Shown: positions 12,338 to 23,234 of the stretch, one piece after another
Numbering within the stretch: the stretch's first letter is position 1
How the letters are laid out: each line of letters opens with the position of its first letter
From: Heterobasidion occidentale
Taxonomy: Eukaryota; Basidiomycota; Agaricomycetes; Russulales; Bondarzewiaceae
Assembly: GCA_039111635.1 (NCBI GenBank)
Contig: JBCAQO010000007.1
Location: forward strand, 1,674,001-1,738,000
Length of the DNA: 64,000 nt
Direction: 5' to 3'
Made by a program: the position numbers and the translations under genes
Notes under the pieces: generated by a model
Seen by the model: the letters and a program-made list of their open reading frames with translations, nothing else
What the model was told of the DNA's origin: nothing
The model's database searches: none

Positions 12338-13881
12338 TCAGAGCTTCGGCGAGGTAATGAAGGACACACCCTTGAACGGAAAATGAATTGACAATCACTG
12401 ATATGACAGTATGCGATTATTTACCTTGTCGATGTTCGTCGCCAGCTCAGGCACGGCAGCTTTGACGAGACCTTGCTCAAAGTCGGTGAGCTTGCCGAGA
12501 GGAAGGATCCTTGCAACACCCTCGGGCTGTAGGATAGAAATTGCATGAGTTCAGAGAATGCATGCAGTCAGTTAGATTGCGACTCACCCCGATCTCAATG
12601 TTGGACGAGAAATAGTCCAAGTCCTGGCCGATCTCTTTCTTCACCGCATCACCGCCGGCCTTGTCCGCCGACAAGTGTACGTAGCTGGGAGCGACAATGC
12701 CCTTCTCGCCATTTAGCGCTTTCAGGACCTTGGTGGCAAACTCAGCGCCGGCGTAAGCCATGGAGAGGGTCGCAGACCCAGCGCCATCCTTCGCCTTGAC
12801 GACTTCGTCACCGCCGAACTGGACACGCTTTGTCAATGCTTCCAGGTCGCCCGAAGACAAGGAAGAGGGCAGAGGATGAGAAGACTGCGAGAGTATCGGA
12901 ACGATCTGCCAACCAGGCTATGAGCGTTGGAAAGTCAAGAATTAAGAAAAGTCGCACCGTGACGCCGCTGTGGCCACCAACGACTGGAACAACTACTGAG
13001 GGTGCTTTGCCAAGGTCGCCAAGAATCTCAGCTACGAAAGTCGAGGCACGGACGACGTCCAATGTCGTGACACCGAACAGCCTAACATGGCGTCGCGGGG
13101 TCAATTTCTGCCCATACGCTCAAAAACGGGGATTTGGCATACCTCTTGGGATCGAAAACACCGTGCTTCTTGAAAACCTCGGCAACAATGGGCACAGTCG
13201 AGTTGACAGGGTTGGAAATGACAAGAACGAAAGCTTTAGGAGCAGCCGTTGCGATGCCAGTTGCCAAGTCACGGACGATGCCCGCGTTGATCTATCATCA
13301 TCTTCAGCAGCGAATTCTAGGTAAACTCATGCGAGAGCAACGCGCCTTGAAGAGATCATCCCTAAAATGCAGTGACAAAATACTCAACGTGCAATTCATG
13401 CATGATTTTATCTGAGAATACGCTACCTTGTCATCTGGAAAAGGACGAAGAGTTTGTTAGCCCGTTTTTCGCCCGAAGCATGTCTGACAAGCTTACACCG
13501 GGCTTGCGGGGAACACCAGCGGGAATGACTACAATATCAGCGCCCGTCAAAGTCTTCTTGAGACCGTCATTGGGGGGCAGGTAGCCCTCAACTTTGGCTG
13601 GGGTGGAGATATGGGACAAGTCGGCGGCAACACCGGGGGTATTGACAATATCGTACAAGGCGAGCTAATCATCGTAAAAAACCCGCATTCGGTCAGTCAT
13701 GACTCGCACGCAAGGCTTCGTCGCTTGCGCCCACCTCAGTGACCAAGGGATTCGACTTGAGCAAGAGGGCCAAGGGCTGGCCGATTCCACCTGATCATCG
13801 GATCGGTCAATGATCTGACCGGTCACCGCTCAGGTAGAGAATCTATTTACCTGCGGCACCGAGAACAACAGCTTTGGGCAT
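12338..13881 (-). CDS. NAD-dependent malate dehydrogenase (cytosolic or peroxisomal form)
   Basis: Interconverts malate and oxaloacetate with NAD, in the TCA/glyoxylate cycles or NADH shuttles. The ATG at 13881 starts [15 protein letters not shown], which is directly the Rossmann dinucleotide fold; there is no mitochondrial presequence. Further family marks are [19 protein letters not shown] (about 13480-13545), [16 protein letters not shown] (about 13030-13080), the catalytic-His block GGHSGVT (about 12960-12980), and [17 protein letters not shown]. About seven short introns. The last intron, 12371-12424, is followed by a tiny final exon encoding [10 protein letters not shown], so the protein ends in a PTS1-like -PKL. 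If that intron is retained, a different nine-residue tail (VNNRILSYQ) results. The gene is divergent from the PPR gene. Confidence 0.96.
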
Positions 13882-14175
13882 TTTCGGGAAGAGAGATGGG
13901 TGAAGGGATGAAGGAGATAAGCTTAGGCTCGAAAGACACTGTCCCTCGTTATATACTCGCGGCGGGATCCGGTTGAGACGCTGCTCATCTTGGCTTGTCT
14001 GGGGTAATTGAAGTCACGACATTGAGCATCACGTGGCTCCACCTGAAATCGCAAAAAAATGTATTCGAAATTTAGACCACTTCCTCCTGCTAAGCGCTAA
14101 CTTTACGGGTCCTTGGCGTGTGCAACAACGCGTTGTCTGCAACAACACCTTCATTGCCAGTTTCTAGGCTCGAGC
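13882..14175. promoter_or_regulatory. Divergent promoter between MDH and PPR genes
   Basis: A 294-bp gap between oppositely oriented start codons, so it must carry both promoters. On the minus strand AGTATATAA at 13949-13957 is a reasonable TATA box for MDH, about 70 bases upstream of its ATG. No clear TATA is seen for the PPR gene. Confidence 0.6.
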
Positions 14176-17170
14176 ATGTTACGCACATCTCAACGGCTCG
14201 GTTTCTGTTGTAGCGGTCGGTCGACGCAATGTGGTTCAGCGCTCGTTTGTGCACATGTCATTCGACGGAAGATGCATCAAGCTGCTCTAGCTTCCGTGCC
14301 GGCTCTCCCATCCTACCCCCCTCCAGAGCCTGCAACATCCGGTCGATCCTTGTATACACGGTATGATTTTCATGCAACTCAATATGCATGTGATTTCGTG
14401 ACAGGGTGTTTATCACAGGAGACGGCGCCGCGTTCCAACCTCATCCATAGCAGTGCGGAACGGAGAGGGTTCGATCAAGGCTTTGAGTGAACTTGACCGT
14501 CGAGTGGACGCCTTGTTGAGTATAGCTACTGCGGAGGTGAGTTTTCGTGCCATTCTTTCCATCTCCGAAGGGCCCTGAATTACCGGAACCCTAGTCCTCG
14601 CCAGCGAGCCCCCCACTGACCTTGCCCTCACCTGAAGAATTCTCGGAAACCGAGTTATTGGCATTCTATGAAAACGTATTAGCGCAACCCACGGCCCAGC
14701 CTTCTCCACAAGAAGTAGCTCAAACCCTTCAGGCGTACCAGGAAGAAAGAGACCGTGCCTTGATCAACAGTATCGCCAATCGAATTATTGGGACAACTGG
14801 CAATGACTCCGTCACCTCAGAATCTTCTTTCCCGTCGCTGTCGAATATATTGCAGCAACGTCAGCCCACCAATGAAGCCGACAAGTCATTGCTTTCTCAG
14901 CCATCGACACCAGAATCATCACTCCCTATTCACCAACAGATATTACTCCGAGTGGAGCAATTGCAACGCATAATTCCAAAGACCGCGGCGATTCCGAAGT
15001 CTCTCAAACCTGTGGTTGCAACTGCAGTTCCTCATGAATCCAGGACATCTGCTTTGATACCTCTACTCTCAGACGAGGAATGGAAGTCATTGGTTCGAGT
15101 TTGTGTACGAGGATATTCTCACCATATACTTGTCACATCAATTAAATTCTCATCTAACCCACGCAGTTACAATCTAATGACACACATTCAGCCGAAATTG
15201 TGCTGACTCTAATGAAAGTACGTGCAGAATCAAATCGTTTTTATCGTTTCACGGTGTTATAACTTCCTGGTTTACTCAGCGATCAGGTCTGGTGCCACCA
15301 GAAGAGGCCATCAATGACGTCTTGAATGTGTATGCCACCAGAGGCGATATTATGGAAACAGAGAGATGCATGCGAACATCTCTTACCGGTAGGTTGAGCT
15401 AGGATTTACCTATCTGTCAAACACGAACCGACATTCTATATCGTTCAGAACGACCGACCGATCGCCAACGGCACCTTCACATCAAATCTCACCAAAATTC
15501 TGTGCCTACAGGGACCATACCTACGAGTGCACTCAACCTACTGCATCACTACGAATCGCAATCCCTACCTGCTCCGATGACGGCATATACCCGTATTATC
15601 ACTGCCCTCTTCTCCGTCCCCTCTTCGATCGCACACGCCCAAGCTTCCGATCTTTTCACCCACATGCGCTACGTAGCCCATCCAGAGCCCGACACATTGC
15701 TCTACACGCTTATAATTCGTGCTTGCGCATCTTCGCCTTACAACAAATCTGAGCCGGAACGCGCTCTGGATCTTTTCACTGAGATGACCGTCGATCGAGG
15801 TCTGCTGCCGACAGCAGGCACGTATTCTGCCGTGATATTGGCGTGTGCCAGGTCTGGCTCAAAAGAGTATGTCAACGAGGCTTTCAGGCTGGCAAAGGAG
15901 ATGCTCGACGCGCACCGAGACGCATGGGGACGCTCTGCATTCCATCCAGACGGCAGGACATGTGCTGCGTTGCTGGAGGGCGCAAAGCGGATCGGTGATT
16001 TATCACGCGTGCGGTGGATTTTGGCGGAGATGGTGAAAGGTGTTCAAGGCAAAAACGATGATGCAGGGGTTTCCGTGGATGCGGAGGTCAACGAGGAAAT
16101 CATGATGCATGTGTTTCATGCATACGCTGCTTACAGACCGCCGTTCAAGCGATCCATTGCCCCTCTTGTTGAGGGACCCGATACCTCCTCTCAACTCCTA
16201 TCCTCCTCCGGATCCCTTCCCTCTGACGTCCATCCCGGAACAAGTTCGGCAGAAGAGCCATTTCTCGTTGAAGCCTCTCCCGGGTTCGGCTTCAAGCATC
16301 TGCCCCCTCAAAGCAGATCCGAAGTCATCAGAGAAGCCGAGATCCTTTTCGCGCGCATTGCCGAGGACAACTCTCCTGCGTCCCCCGGAGAGGTTTTGCA
16401 CTCACCGTTTTCTAAGGTTCGCTTGACCCCTCGTCTGCTCAATTCCTACCTTTCAGTACACTATGCCCATGGATCGCTTGAAGCTAGTCGACTTCTGTTT
16501 CAATCATTATTTTCTAAGCTAGAAGTCGACCGGAACGCACACTCTTATGTCGACGTTCTAGAGAGGTGTGCCATTGCTCGTCGAGGACGTGATCGCGAAG
16601 TTGCGCTTTCCTTTGCCGACAGCATATGGAAAGAGTGGTCCGAAGTTGAAAACGTCCGTCGGCTACCCAACGGACGACCAGTCAGCGCACGCATGATCGA
16701 ACGCGCCAATGCAGCCATGATTCGAGTCCTGACTCTGTATGTTTCGCTTTCTAAACAATTTTCTTACTTGAAAAAAACTCACATACAATTCTGTCTTCAG
16801 CTCAAACGAACTCAATCGCGCAATGGCACACCTCCGCGCTTTCGTTCTGCAATATCCTCCAAACGTCATCCGCAAACCACCTACACTTCCGGCCATGCGG
16901 TCAACTCGTACGGCTCTGACTGGTCTACGCCCCCTTGTTCGTGTGAACTCAGTACTCGAGGTTCCGGACGACACTATTCCTCCTCTCATCAGCTTCTCAG
17001 ACCTGGAGATATTGCACCATCGGCTTCTTGCCACCGGCCAACAGGAGGCACTAGGGTATATCAAGTGGGTATGTAAAGCGTATGAAGGTGCGTTAAGGGC
17101 ACGGCGTGATGCTACGATGCGCGCAGCTCCGAGTGATCAAGGTGATCAAACTCTACCTGTGACAGAATGA
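14176..17170 (+). CDS. Pentatricopeptide-repeat-like protein, probably mitochondrial
   Basis: Likely an organellar RNA-binding protein of the PPR type. The ATG at 14176 begins MLRTSQRLGFCC, an Arg/Ser-rich stretch without acids that suits a mitochondrial targeting peptide. Six or so exons follow. Splicing a short intron near 14361-14406 gives GVYHRRRRRVPTSS. The central exon (about 15502-16737) carries PPR-like helix pairs, such as DTLLYTLIIRACASSP and AGTYSAVILACARSGS followed by NEAFRLAKEMLDAHRD. An intron at about 16738-16800 leads to a last exon with LNELNRAMAHLRAFVLQYPP, ending LPVTE. I do not recognise the orthologue. The call rests on repeat architecture and the N terminus. Confidence 0.75.
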
Positions 17171-17964
17171 CTGTAGACCACGGGTACAGCATACATGTCG
17201 GCCCATTCTATGGGGTACATTCACCTGAACAGGCCGTTACTTCACGTAGTCTTTAGCCATATTCGACAAATCGATATTCACTCGCCCGCCAGCGAGGCTT
17301 TCCCAGCCGTATAATCCCCTATATTGCTTAATTTGGCATTCAAATAGGTCCAACTTGGTTGTTACTGGGCGATATCATATAACACTTAGTGAAACTGTTT
17401 GACTATGGATAGACACAACATGATCAAGTTCTTGTAACACGGCCCTACGAGCATCACCTGGTCCCTGCAGCTGTTCCACGTAAAGGTGACGGGTTGGAAC
17501 ACACTGTAACTATTCACATAGACTATGGTACATACGCACAAATTAGTATCATCATTCGGTACACTACAAAATGCTAAGGAAGACGCTAGCATAATCCGTG
17601 TTGAGTTCATGTCGCATTCTCCTTCACAGTCTGAAACTCCCCATCAAAATTGTGGGATGAATGACGGGTGGAACTCTCTTTTTGACATGACTTGTGACAC
17701 AGACAACAGTGGGTAAAAGTGCGACTTGGATATGGTTAGGTGCCGACGGTCAAACGGTTAGAGTTCTCCTAAAGCAAGGTCGGAAAACCTTGGGAGCAGC
17801 ACGGTTAGCCAGTTAGCACTGGTTAGTCTCGGTGCGTAAATGATGTCATGAAGACCCTGGAATTACCTTGCTTGTCAAGGTCTTTCCTCACCCCGATACT
17901 CTTGTGCTTAGTCAGGAAGTTTTTTTAGTACATAGATACAAACAGATACCTTTTCCGGTGTAGC
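17171..17964. other. Intergenic region downstream of the PPR gene
   Basis: The left edge of the mobile block. It contains no convincing gene. A GGTTAGAG...GGTTAGCC...GGTTAGTC series near 17755-17830 looks repetitive but does not fold as a tRNA. Confidence 0.4.
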
Positions 17965-18157
17965 TGTGGCTGATAATAACTGTGGCTCGCAGTATGATTG
18001 GTAATCGTCATCGGATGTGTGGCTGCTGTGGCTGAAGCGGCAAGCATAGCCAAACTGCGACATGCCGTTTTTGGGCTCGCTGTGGCTGATGTGGCTGAAA
18101 TGACCCATTTCGTCGATTTGTGGCTGATGTGGCTGAAGTCGTCACGGTGGCTGAAAT
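17965..18157 (+). repeat. Irregular TGTGGCTGA repeat cluster
   Basis: About eight copies of TGTGGCTG(A) within about 190 bases: near 17965, 17981, 18018, 18027, 18081, 18090, 18119 and 18146. Three adjacent pairs read TGTGGCTGATGTGGCTGA or close to it. It sits just upstream of the Spt5-like pseudogene, so it could be a promoter element or a decayed minisatellite. Confidence 0.6.
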
Positions 18158-18370
18158 TGAATGACTTGCCTTATTTGGGTGGCAAACTCACCCTAAAGTT
18201 GCCTGCTTCTTATACCTCACTCTTGCAAGCCGTTCAACTCTCCTTCTGTCTCCCTCCCACTATGTCCACCTCCATTACTGTATCGTACAAATCTCTCTCA
18301 CCACCACGCTAGTTTGTTGTACGTCAGAGACCTGATCGATACTTTACATCTAAGAGTTGAAACAAAAAAC

Positions 18371-19607
18371 ATGCCTCCAATTAAGAAAAGAAAATTGTTA
18401 GGAGTAAGTTAGGCGGGTGGGTATCTATGGTGTAATGCTTGTAGTGCTCATGTTCTATGCCAAAAGGTTTCCTGCTTCTTGGATATCTCAGCGCTGAAGA
18501 AGATGACCGCTCGGATGACAAAGAAGAGGAACCAGAGGAAGGATTTCTGAATGATGACGCATTGGATGATGTTGAGGATAATGCAGGCGCGCGCGATATC
18601 TCTAGGTTTAGACCGAGAGATGGTGAGTCTTTGTGATTCTATTTAGGCACCCAGCTGGTTTGAATATTATAGAGTCACATTCACCGTCTGTAGAGGAAAT
18701 GGCTCAGCATCTCGTCAGCCGGTACCGGGTCACGAATATGTTGGAATCACATAGTGCTGCGTCTAGTGGCAATGATGCCATGCATATTTTCCAGCAGCCC
18801 ACTAATGAAGATTCTCCTCTCTGGGTTTGCAAGATAAAGGGACTTTTTTTTGTTGCTCATTTTAATGTCACAGTTTGACAGATTTTCATTGACTTGCATC
18901 TTGTAGGCTGGCTGTGAAATGGATATTGTCTTGTCAGTTTTTGAGCACTGCAGCCAGTCTGATCCAAACAGCTTGATCTCCGCTTTTGCTTTACCTTCAC
19001 GCCCTGGCCTCATGTATATCAAGGCATCTTCCTTCTCTGAAGCACTTGATTGTCTTTTCCGTTCATCAGACATGGTCCCCCTCTATCCTGGTGTAACACG
19101 TACGAGTTACCTCGTGTCATCCCTGTGGATGAGCGACTTGCGTCCTTAATTTCACTCCCTCCCTCGCATTCTGTCTCTGCACTCTCTTTCATTTGTGTGA
19201 ACAAATGACACTCTCTGTATCATGGCGATATTGGCTTTGTGATGCACAGACTTCCTGATGGTTGGGTTCGGATTGCCCTGATTCCTCACATTACGCTACA
19301 TGATACGGGGATACGTCCTGCCTCTGCTTTGTTCTCTGTCAATGATTATCCTAACAAGACTTTCAACCTTCTAGACAATGGGTTCATTGCCTGGGACTCC
19401 CGCAGGTTTCACTTTTATCACGGTTTTCTTATTAGTGAATTCTGGTTTACTTCTCTCTCCGATCTCTTCGTTTGCAATCCCCTTTCCTATCTCCTTTGTC
19501 CCACGGTTGATTTTGATGATTGTCTTCTCGTAGACTTTGATGGTGCTGGCTTTTGTTGTGTCGGTACTGATGTACTTGATCTCATCCTTGCCGTTTGCAG
19601 ATATCGT
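18371..19607 (+). pseudogene. Spt5-like (NGN/KOW) protein, 5' half
   Basis: Spt5 is a transcription elongation factor that rides on RNA polymerase II through its NGN domain. Here ATG 18371 gives MPPIKKRKLLG. After an intron comes an acidic stretch (AEEDDRSDDKEEEPEEGF), then an NGN-like domain (GCEMDIVLSVFEHC... ALPSRPGLMYIKASSFSEAL, about 18905-19060). A frameshift near 19095-19115 shifts to VIPVDERLASLISL. An in-frame TGA near 19206 interrupts the stretch just before HGDIGFVMHRLPDGWVRIAL, which opens the KOW region. The intron donor near 18836 is poor. Coding sequence is then cut by the LTR1 insertion at 19608. Shorter and more divergent than a housekeeping Spt5, so I infer an accessory paralogue that has died. 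Confidence 0.75.
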
Positions 19608-20684
19608 TGATGAGCAGTCACCCACGCTAGGGTCCGAGGGAGGTATTTGGGAAGCTTTGGGGAGATACCGAACAACGCTAGACGAGTACCGAAGACGCCG
19701 ACTTGCACCGAACACAGTCGGTTCCTATCCGACCGACCGCAAGCCACCGAAGGACATTCGGCAGCACTTGGGTCAGTTCGCCCACACTTCACATACTTAC
19801 CATAACCGCACAGGAGTGTTACGATAGGTGTTTACGAGATCGGAGCCAGTATTCTGTGTCGGCCGATGTGCTCCATGAGTCGGTCGGTCCTTATCGCTTA
19901 TCTTCCCGACTTCCACATGGTCGGTCAAATGTGATCTTGCACCATTACTTGGCCACCCTGGTCATACATTACTTCTTCCTTATTTTCATTGGGTCTCCAA
20001 CGCCTGTTCCTGCTACCTATGCTTGGGCGACGGATCCCGAACGTTCAGGATTTCGCCATCGCTGATTAACTTTTACCTTATCACCTTCGGAACCCATATG
20101 GACATCTCACCTACCTTCTTATCTTCTCTGTTCGCTAGGGCTTGGCGCCCATTCGACATCTACTCTCATTTCTTGTTCGATATTTTACTTAGGGGCTCTG
20201 TTTACTATAAAAACCTACATACAACTCTGGAATAAATCAGCTTTCGCACCCCACAGTTCAGAGCTCATTTGCACTCGTCTCAACCATTGAAATTGGCTTT
20301 GTCGACTTCCAAAAACTCGTCATCCTCGTCGTTCGGCCTCATTCGCGTTCGTACTCGTCTCTTCGCTTGTACCCCTCGTCCTCCCTCGTATATTGTCAGA
20401 GTCCCGTGTGGCTCTTGAAGCACGAAGTTGTCGGTCGCGACACTACCTTCTCGTTACTGACCGAATCCCCGACTCGACCGACCAAAGGTTCGGTCGGTGT
20501 TCGGCGCAGTCCTGAAACCGTTCGGGCGCTATAATCTCATACTCCCCGTTGTTTCTCAGTACGCCTTCGATTTCTAAAGTCATCACTAACAATTCCTTGT
20601 GTATCAGATACTAGCTCCAGCACCCCTGCCTTAGAGGTTGTTTTAGTGTTGTGCTCGGCACTTAGAGCCACCTCTAGCGTATCA
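19608..20684 (+). mobile_element. Solo LTR, family LTR1 (copy A)
   Basis: A 1,077-bp element beginning TGATGAGC and ending CGTATCA, present four more times in the window. It has LTR anatomy in this orientation: a TATA box TATAAAAA at 20206-20213 and a polyadenylation-type AATAAA at 20231-20236. Flanks are TCGT on the left and TCAT on the right, a 4-bp target duplication with one CpG to CpA change. No internal retroelement genes adjoin it, so it is a solo LTR inserted in the Spt5-like gene. Confidence 0.82.
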
Positions 20685-21183
20685 TCATTCATGATTATTT
20701 GTCAGTGTCAGTTCTTATGTGCGCATTGATATGCTAGAGGTGGCTCTAAGTGCCGAGCACAACACCAAAACAACCTCTAATGCAGGGGGTGCTGGAGCTA
20801 GTATCTGATACACAAGGAATCATTAGTTAGGACTTGAGAAAGCAAGGGCGCACTGAAGAGTAATGAGGAGGGTGAGATTAAAGCGCCCAAACGGTTTTGG
20901 GACTGTACCAAATACCGACCGAACATTCGGTTGGTTGAGTCGGGTTGGGGAGTCGATCGGTGACGAGAGGGTAGTGTCGCAATTGACAACTACATGCTTC
21001 AAGAGTCACACGGGACTCTGACAATATATGAAGATGGACGAGGGTATGAGCGAGGAGACAAGTACGAACGCGAACAAGGCTGAATGACGAGGAGGACAAG
21101 TTTGTGAAAGTCGGTGAAGATGATTTTAATGATTGAGACGAGTGCAAATGAGCTCTGAACTGTGGGGTGTGAAAGCTGGTTTA

Positions 21184-22604
21184 TGTTATGAACTGCTCGT
21201 TCAGTAACCCAATGTTAGGTCGGAGACCTATCATGTGCACCGATGCACGAAGGGGTCCCTAGGCTAAACCTCCACCGGGTCGTAGAGTCGTAGACTCCAA
21301 TGGATAAAGACGATGGATCATCTTTGGGCTCTTTCAAGGAATTCGGGGTCGCTGTCTGCTTTGTTCTCGAAAATATTAAGGAGGTGATCTTCAAGGTCTT
21401 CTCGATGATGAGGAGGAACCGGATGCTCTTCTCCTGTCCAACAGATGACACGAGGAGGTGTCCAACTGAGAACACGGAAGGCAGCTAGGCCGGTGTAGAA
21501 GCGGATGAGTAGAGGGAGGGGAGGGAAGGGAGACGAGTCCAGTGCATTGTCAGACCGTGTAAAGAGTTTCTCAGATCTGACAGAGATCACGAAGTGTGGG
21601 CTAGGAAGTTAGCCAGACACCGGGTGCAGTGCAGAGATCGAGTGTATTACAGGTGAACGAGCTGAGCTTCTTAGAAGCTCATCTCGGCTAAATATACAAA
21701 GAAGTATCTAGGGCAGGATCGCGATCTGGTCTGTGCGCTTCTCAGGTACCGAAGTCAACGATCGAGATCCATAAGCTAAGATGCGTCATCAATCTAAGTA
21801 TAGTATCGGAGCACTAATGTCTGTCCACATCCATATGAAATACCGAGGCACATCACGATCGATCAGGAACCAGGAACAGGGCCAGGAACTAAAGTCAATC
21901 CACATCAAGAACCAGGAACCGTAAGTAAGCGTTCATGCAGCGAGCATGTAAATACTAATGAGTCATAGGGAACGGTCTGAGTCTGTAGCACGTCCGAAGC
22001 ACTTGACCAGCCCATCCTTTCACGTGCGAAGCACGTGTTAGGACGCGGTCCTAACACCCAAGAGTAACAGGTTCTTCCCTAGGTCGCACAAAGGACTGAG
22101 TGGTGGACGAAGTCTCGACTGTATCAGACAATGATACAGGAGAGAATAATGATTGGTTCTGTATGCGAAGATACAGAAGGAACAAAGAGAATAGACTGAA
22201 GATCCTCAGCCTATTCTATGAGCCTTATATACTGTATAGGGTATAGGGTAAGAGTCCGTATGCTTCTCCGGGTATCCATCCTAGGAGAGCTGTGGTCGTC
22301 GTCTCTCTCAGCCGGTGCCTACTCTTGTACTTCTTCAGTCGCACCAATCCATCCTGGTGCGACAAGGTGCTTACCCATAAGCCCTAAGCCCATGGCATGT
22401 GAATGCCTATCTTATTAATCCACTATACCGCATGACCCTCTCATATATCCTCTACCGATGTCTTGAGGAACCATCGGTCCAGTCGGCTCCTGAGGACATG
22501 CCAAATACCTTGATGTATGCTCCGTAGTGGAGCCGCCTAGCATGTGATGCTTGAGCCATTGGGTAGACTGGCCCCAAAGGGCCCTGATCGGTCAAGTCAT
22601 AACA
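21184..22604 (-). mobile_element. Solo LTR of the Gypsy chromovirus family (LTR2), nested in LTR1 copy B
   Basis: Begins TGTTATGA and ends TCATAACA, flanked by perfect 5-bp duplications GTTTA (21179-21183 and 22605-22609). Its sequence is the reverse complement of the LTRs of the full-length element at 36389-49110. It is itself interrupted by LTR3 at 21213-22056. The net length of about 572 bp matches the 579-581 bp of the intact LTRs. Confidence 0.88.
21213..22056 (-). mobile_element. Solo LTR, family LTR3, nested in LTR2
   Basis: An 844-bp element with termini TGTTAGG...CCTAACA and a perfect 5-bp duplication CCCAA (21208-21212 and 22057-22061). Both ends are made of short perfect hairpins. 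The same family interrupts the integrase gene at 41495-42339 in the opposite orientation. It is the innermost of three nested insertions. Confidence 0.85.
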
Positions 22605-23234
22605 GTTTATTCCAGAGTTGTATGTAGGTTTTTATAGTAAACAGAGCCCCTAAGTAAAATATCGAACGAGAAATGAGGGTAAATGTCGAACGGGCGCCAA
22701 GCCCTAGCGAACAGAGAAGATAAGAAGGTAGGTGAGATGTCCATATGGGTTCCAAAGGTGATAAGGTAAAAGTTAATCAGCGATGGTGAAATCCCAACCG
22801 TTCGGTATCCGTTGTCCGAGCGTAGGTAGCAGGAACAGGCATTGGAGAACCAATGAAAATAAAGAAGAAGTAACGTACGACCAGGGTGGCCAAGTAATGG
22901 TGCAAGATTGCATTCAACCAACCATGTGGAAGTTGGTAAGATAAGTGATAAGGACCAACCGACTCACGGAGCACATTGGCCGAAACGGACTACTGGCTCC
23001 GATCTCGTAAACGCCTATTGTAACACTCCTGTGTGGTCATGGTAAGTACGTGAAGTGTGGGTGAACTGACCCAAGTGCTGCTGAACGTCCGTTGGTGGCT
23101 TGCGGTCGGTCGGGTCGGGACCGACCATGTTCAGTGCGAGTCGGCATCTTTGGTACTCATCTAGTGCTGTTCGGTATCTCCCCAAAGCATCCCAAATACC
23201 TCCCTTGGACCCTAGCGCAGGTGCATGTTCATCA

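Larger units (their letters stand above)
20727..23234 (-). mobile_element. Solo LTR, family LTR1 (copy B), interrupted
   Basis: Inverted copy of LTR1, split at 21183/22605 by a nested LTR2 element. Removing the insert and its duplicated GTTTA leaves about 1,082 bp. Flanks are GCAT (left) and GCGT (right), again one CpG transition apart. It lies only 42 bases from copy A in the opposite orientation. Confidence 0.8.

Noticed and set aside
3288..17170. Secondary-metabolite or other functional gene cluster in the left block
   Set aside because: The genes are unrelated housekeeping functions with no shared pathway beyond two possible peroxisomal proteins.
17745..17830. tRNA-like sequence with repeated GGTTAG words
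   Set aside because: No acceptor stem of seven pairs, no GGTTCGA-type B box and no anticodon arm could be drawn.
19608..23234. Single foldback DNA transposon with 1-kb terminal inverted repeats (A plus B)
   Set aside because: Each arm has LTR signals (TATA, AATAAA) and its own 4-bp flanks, and a lone copy (E) has a perfect ACGT duplication. Two independent solo LTR insertions explain it better.
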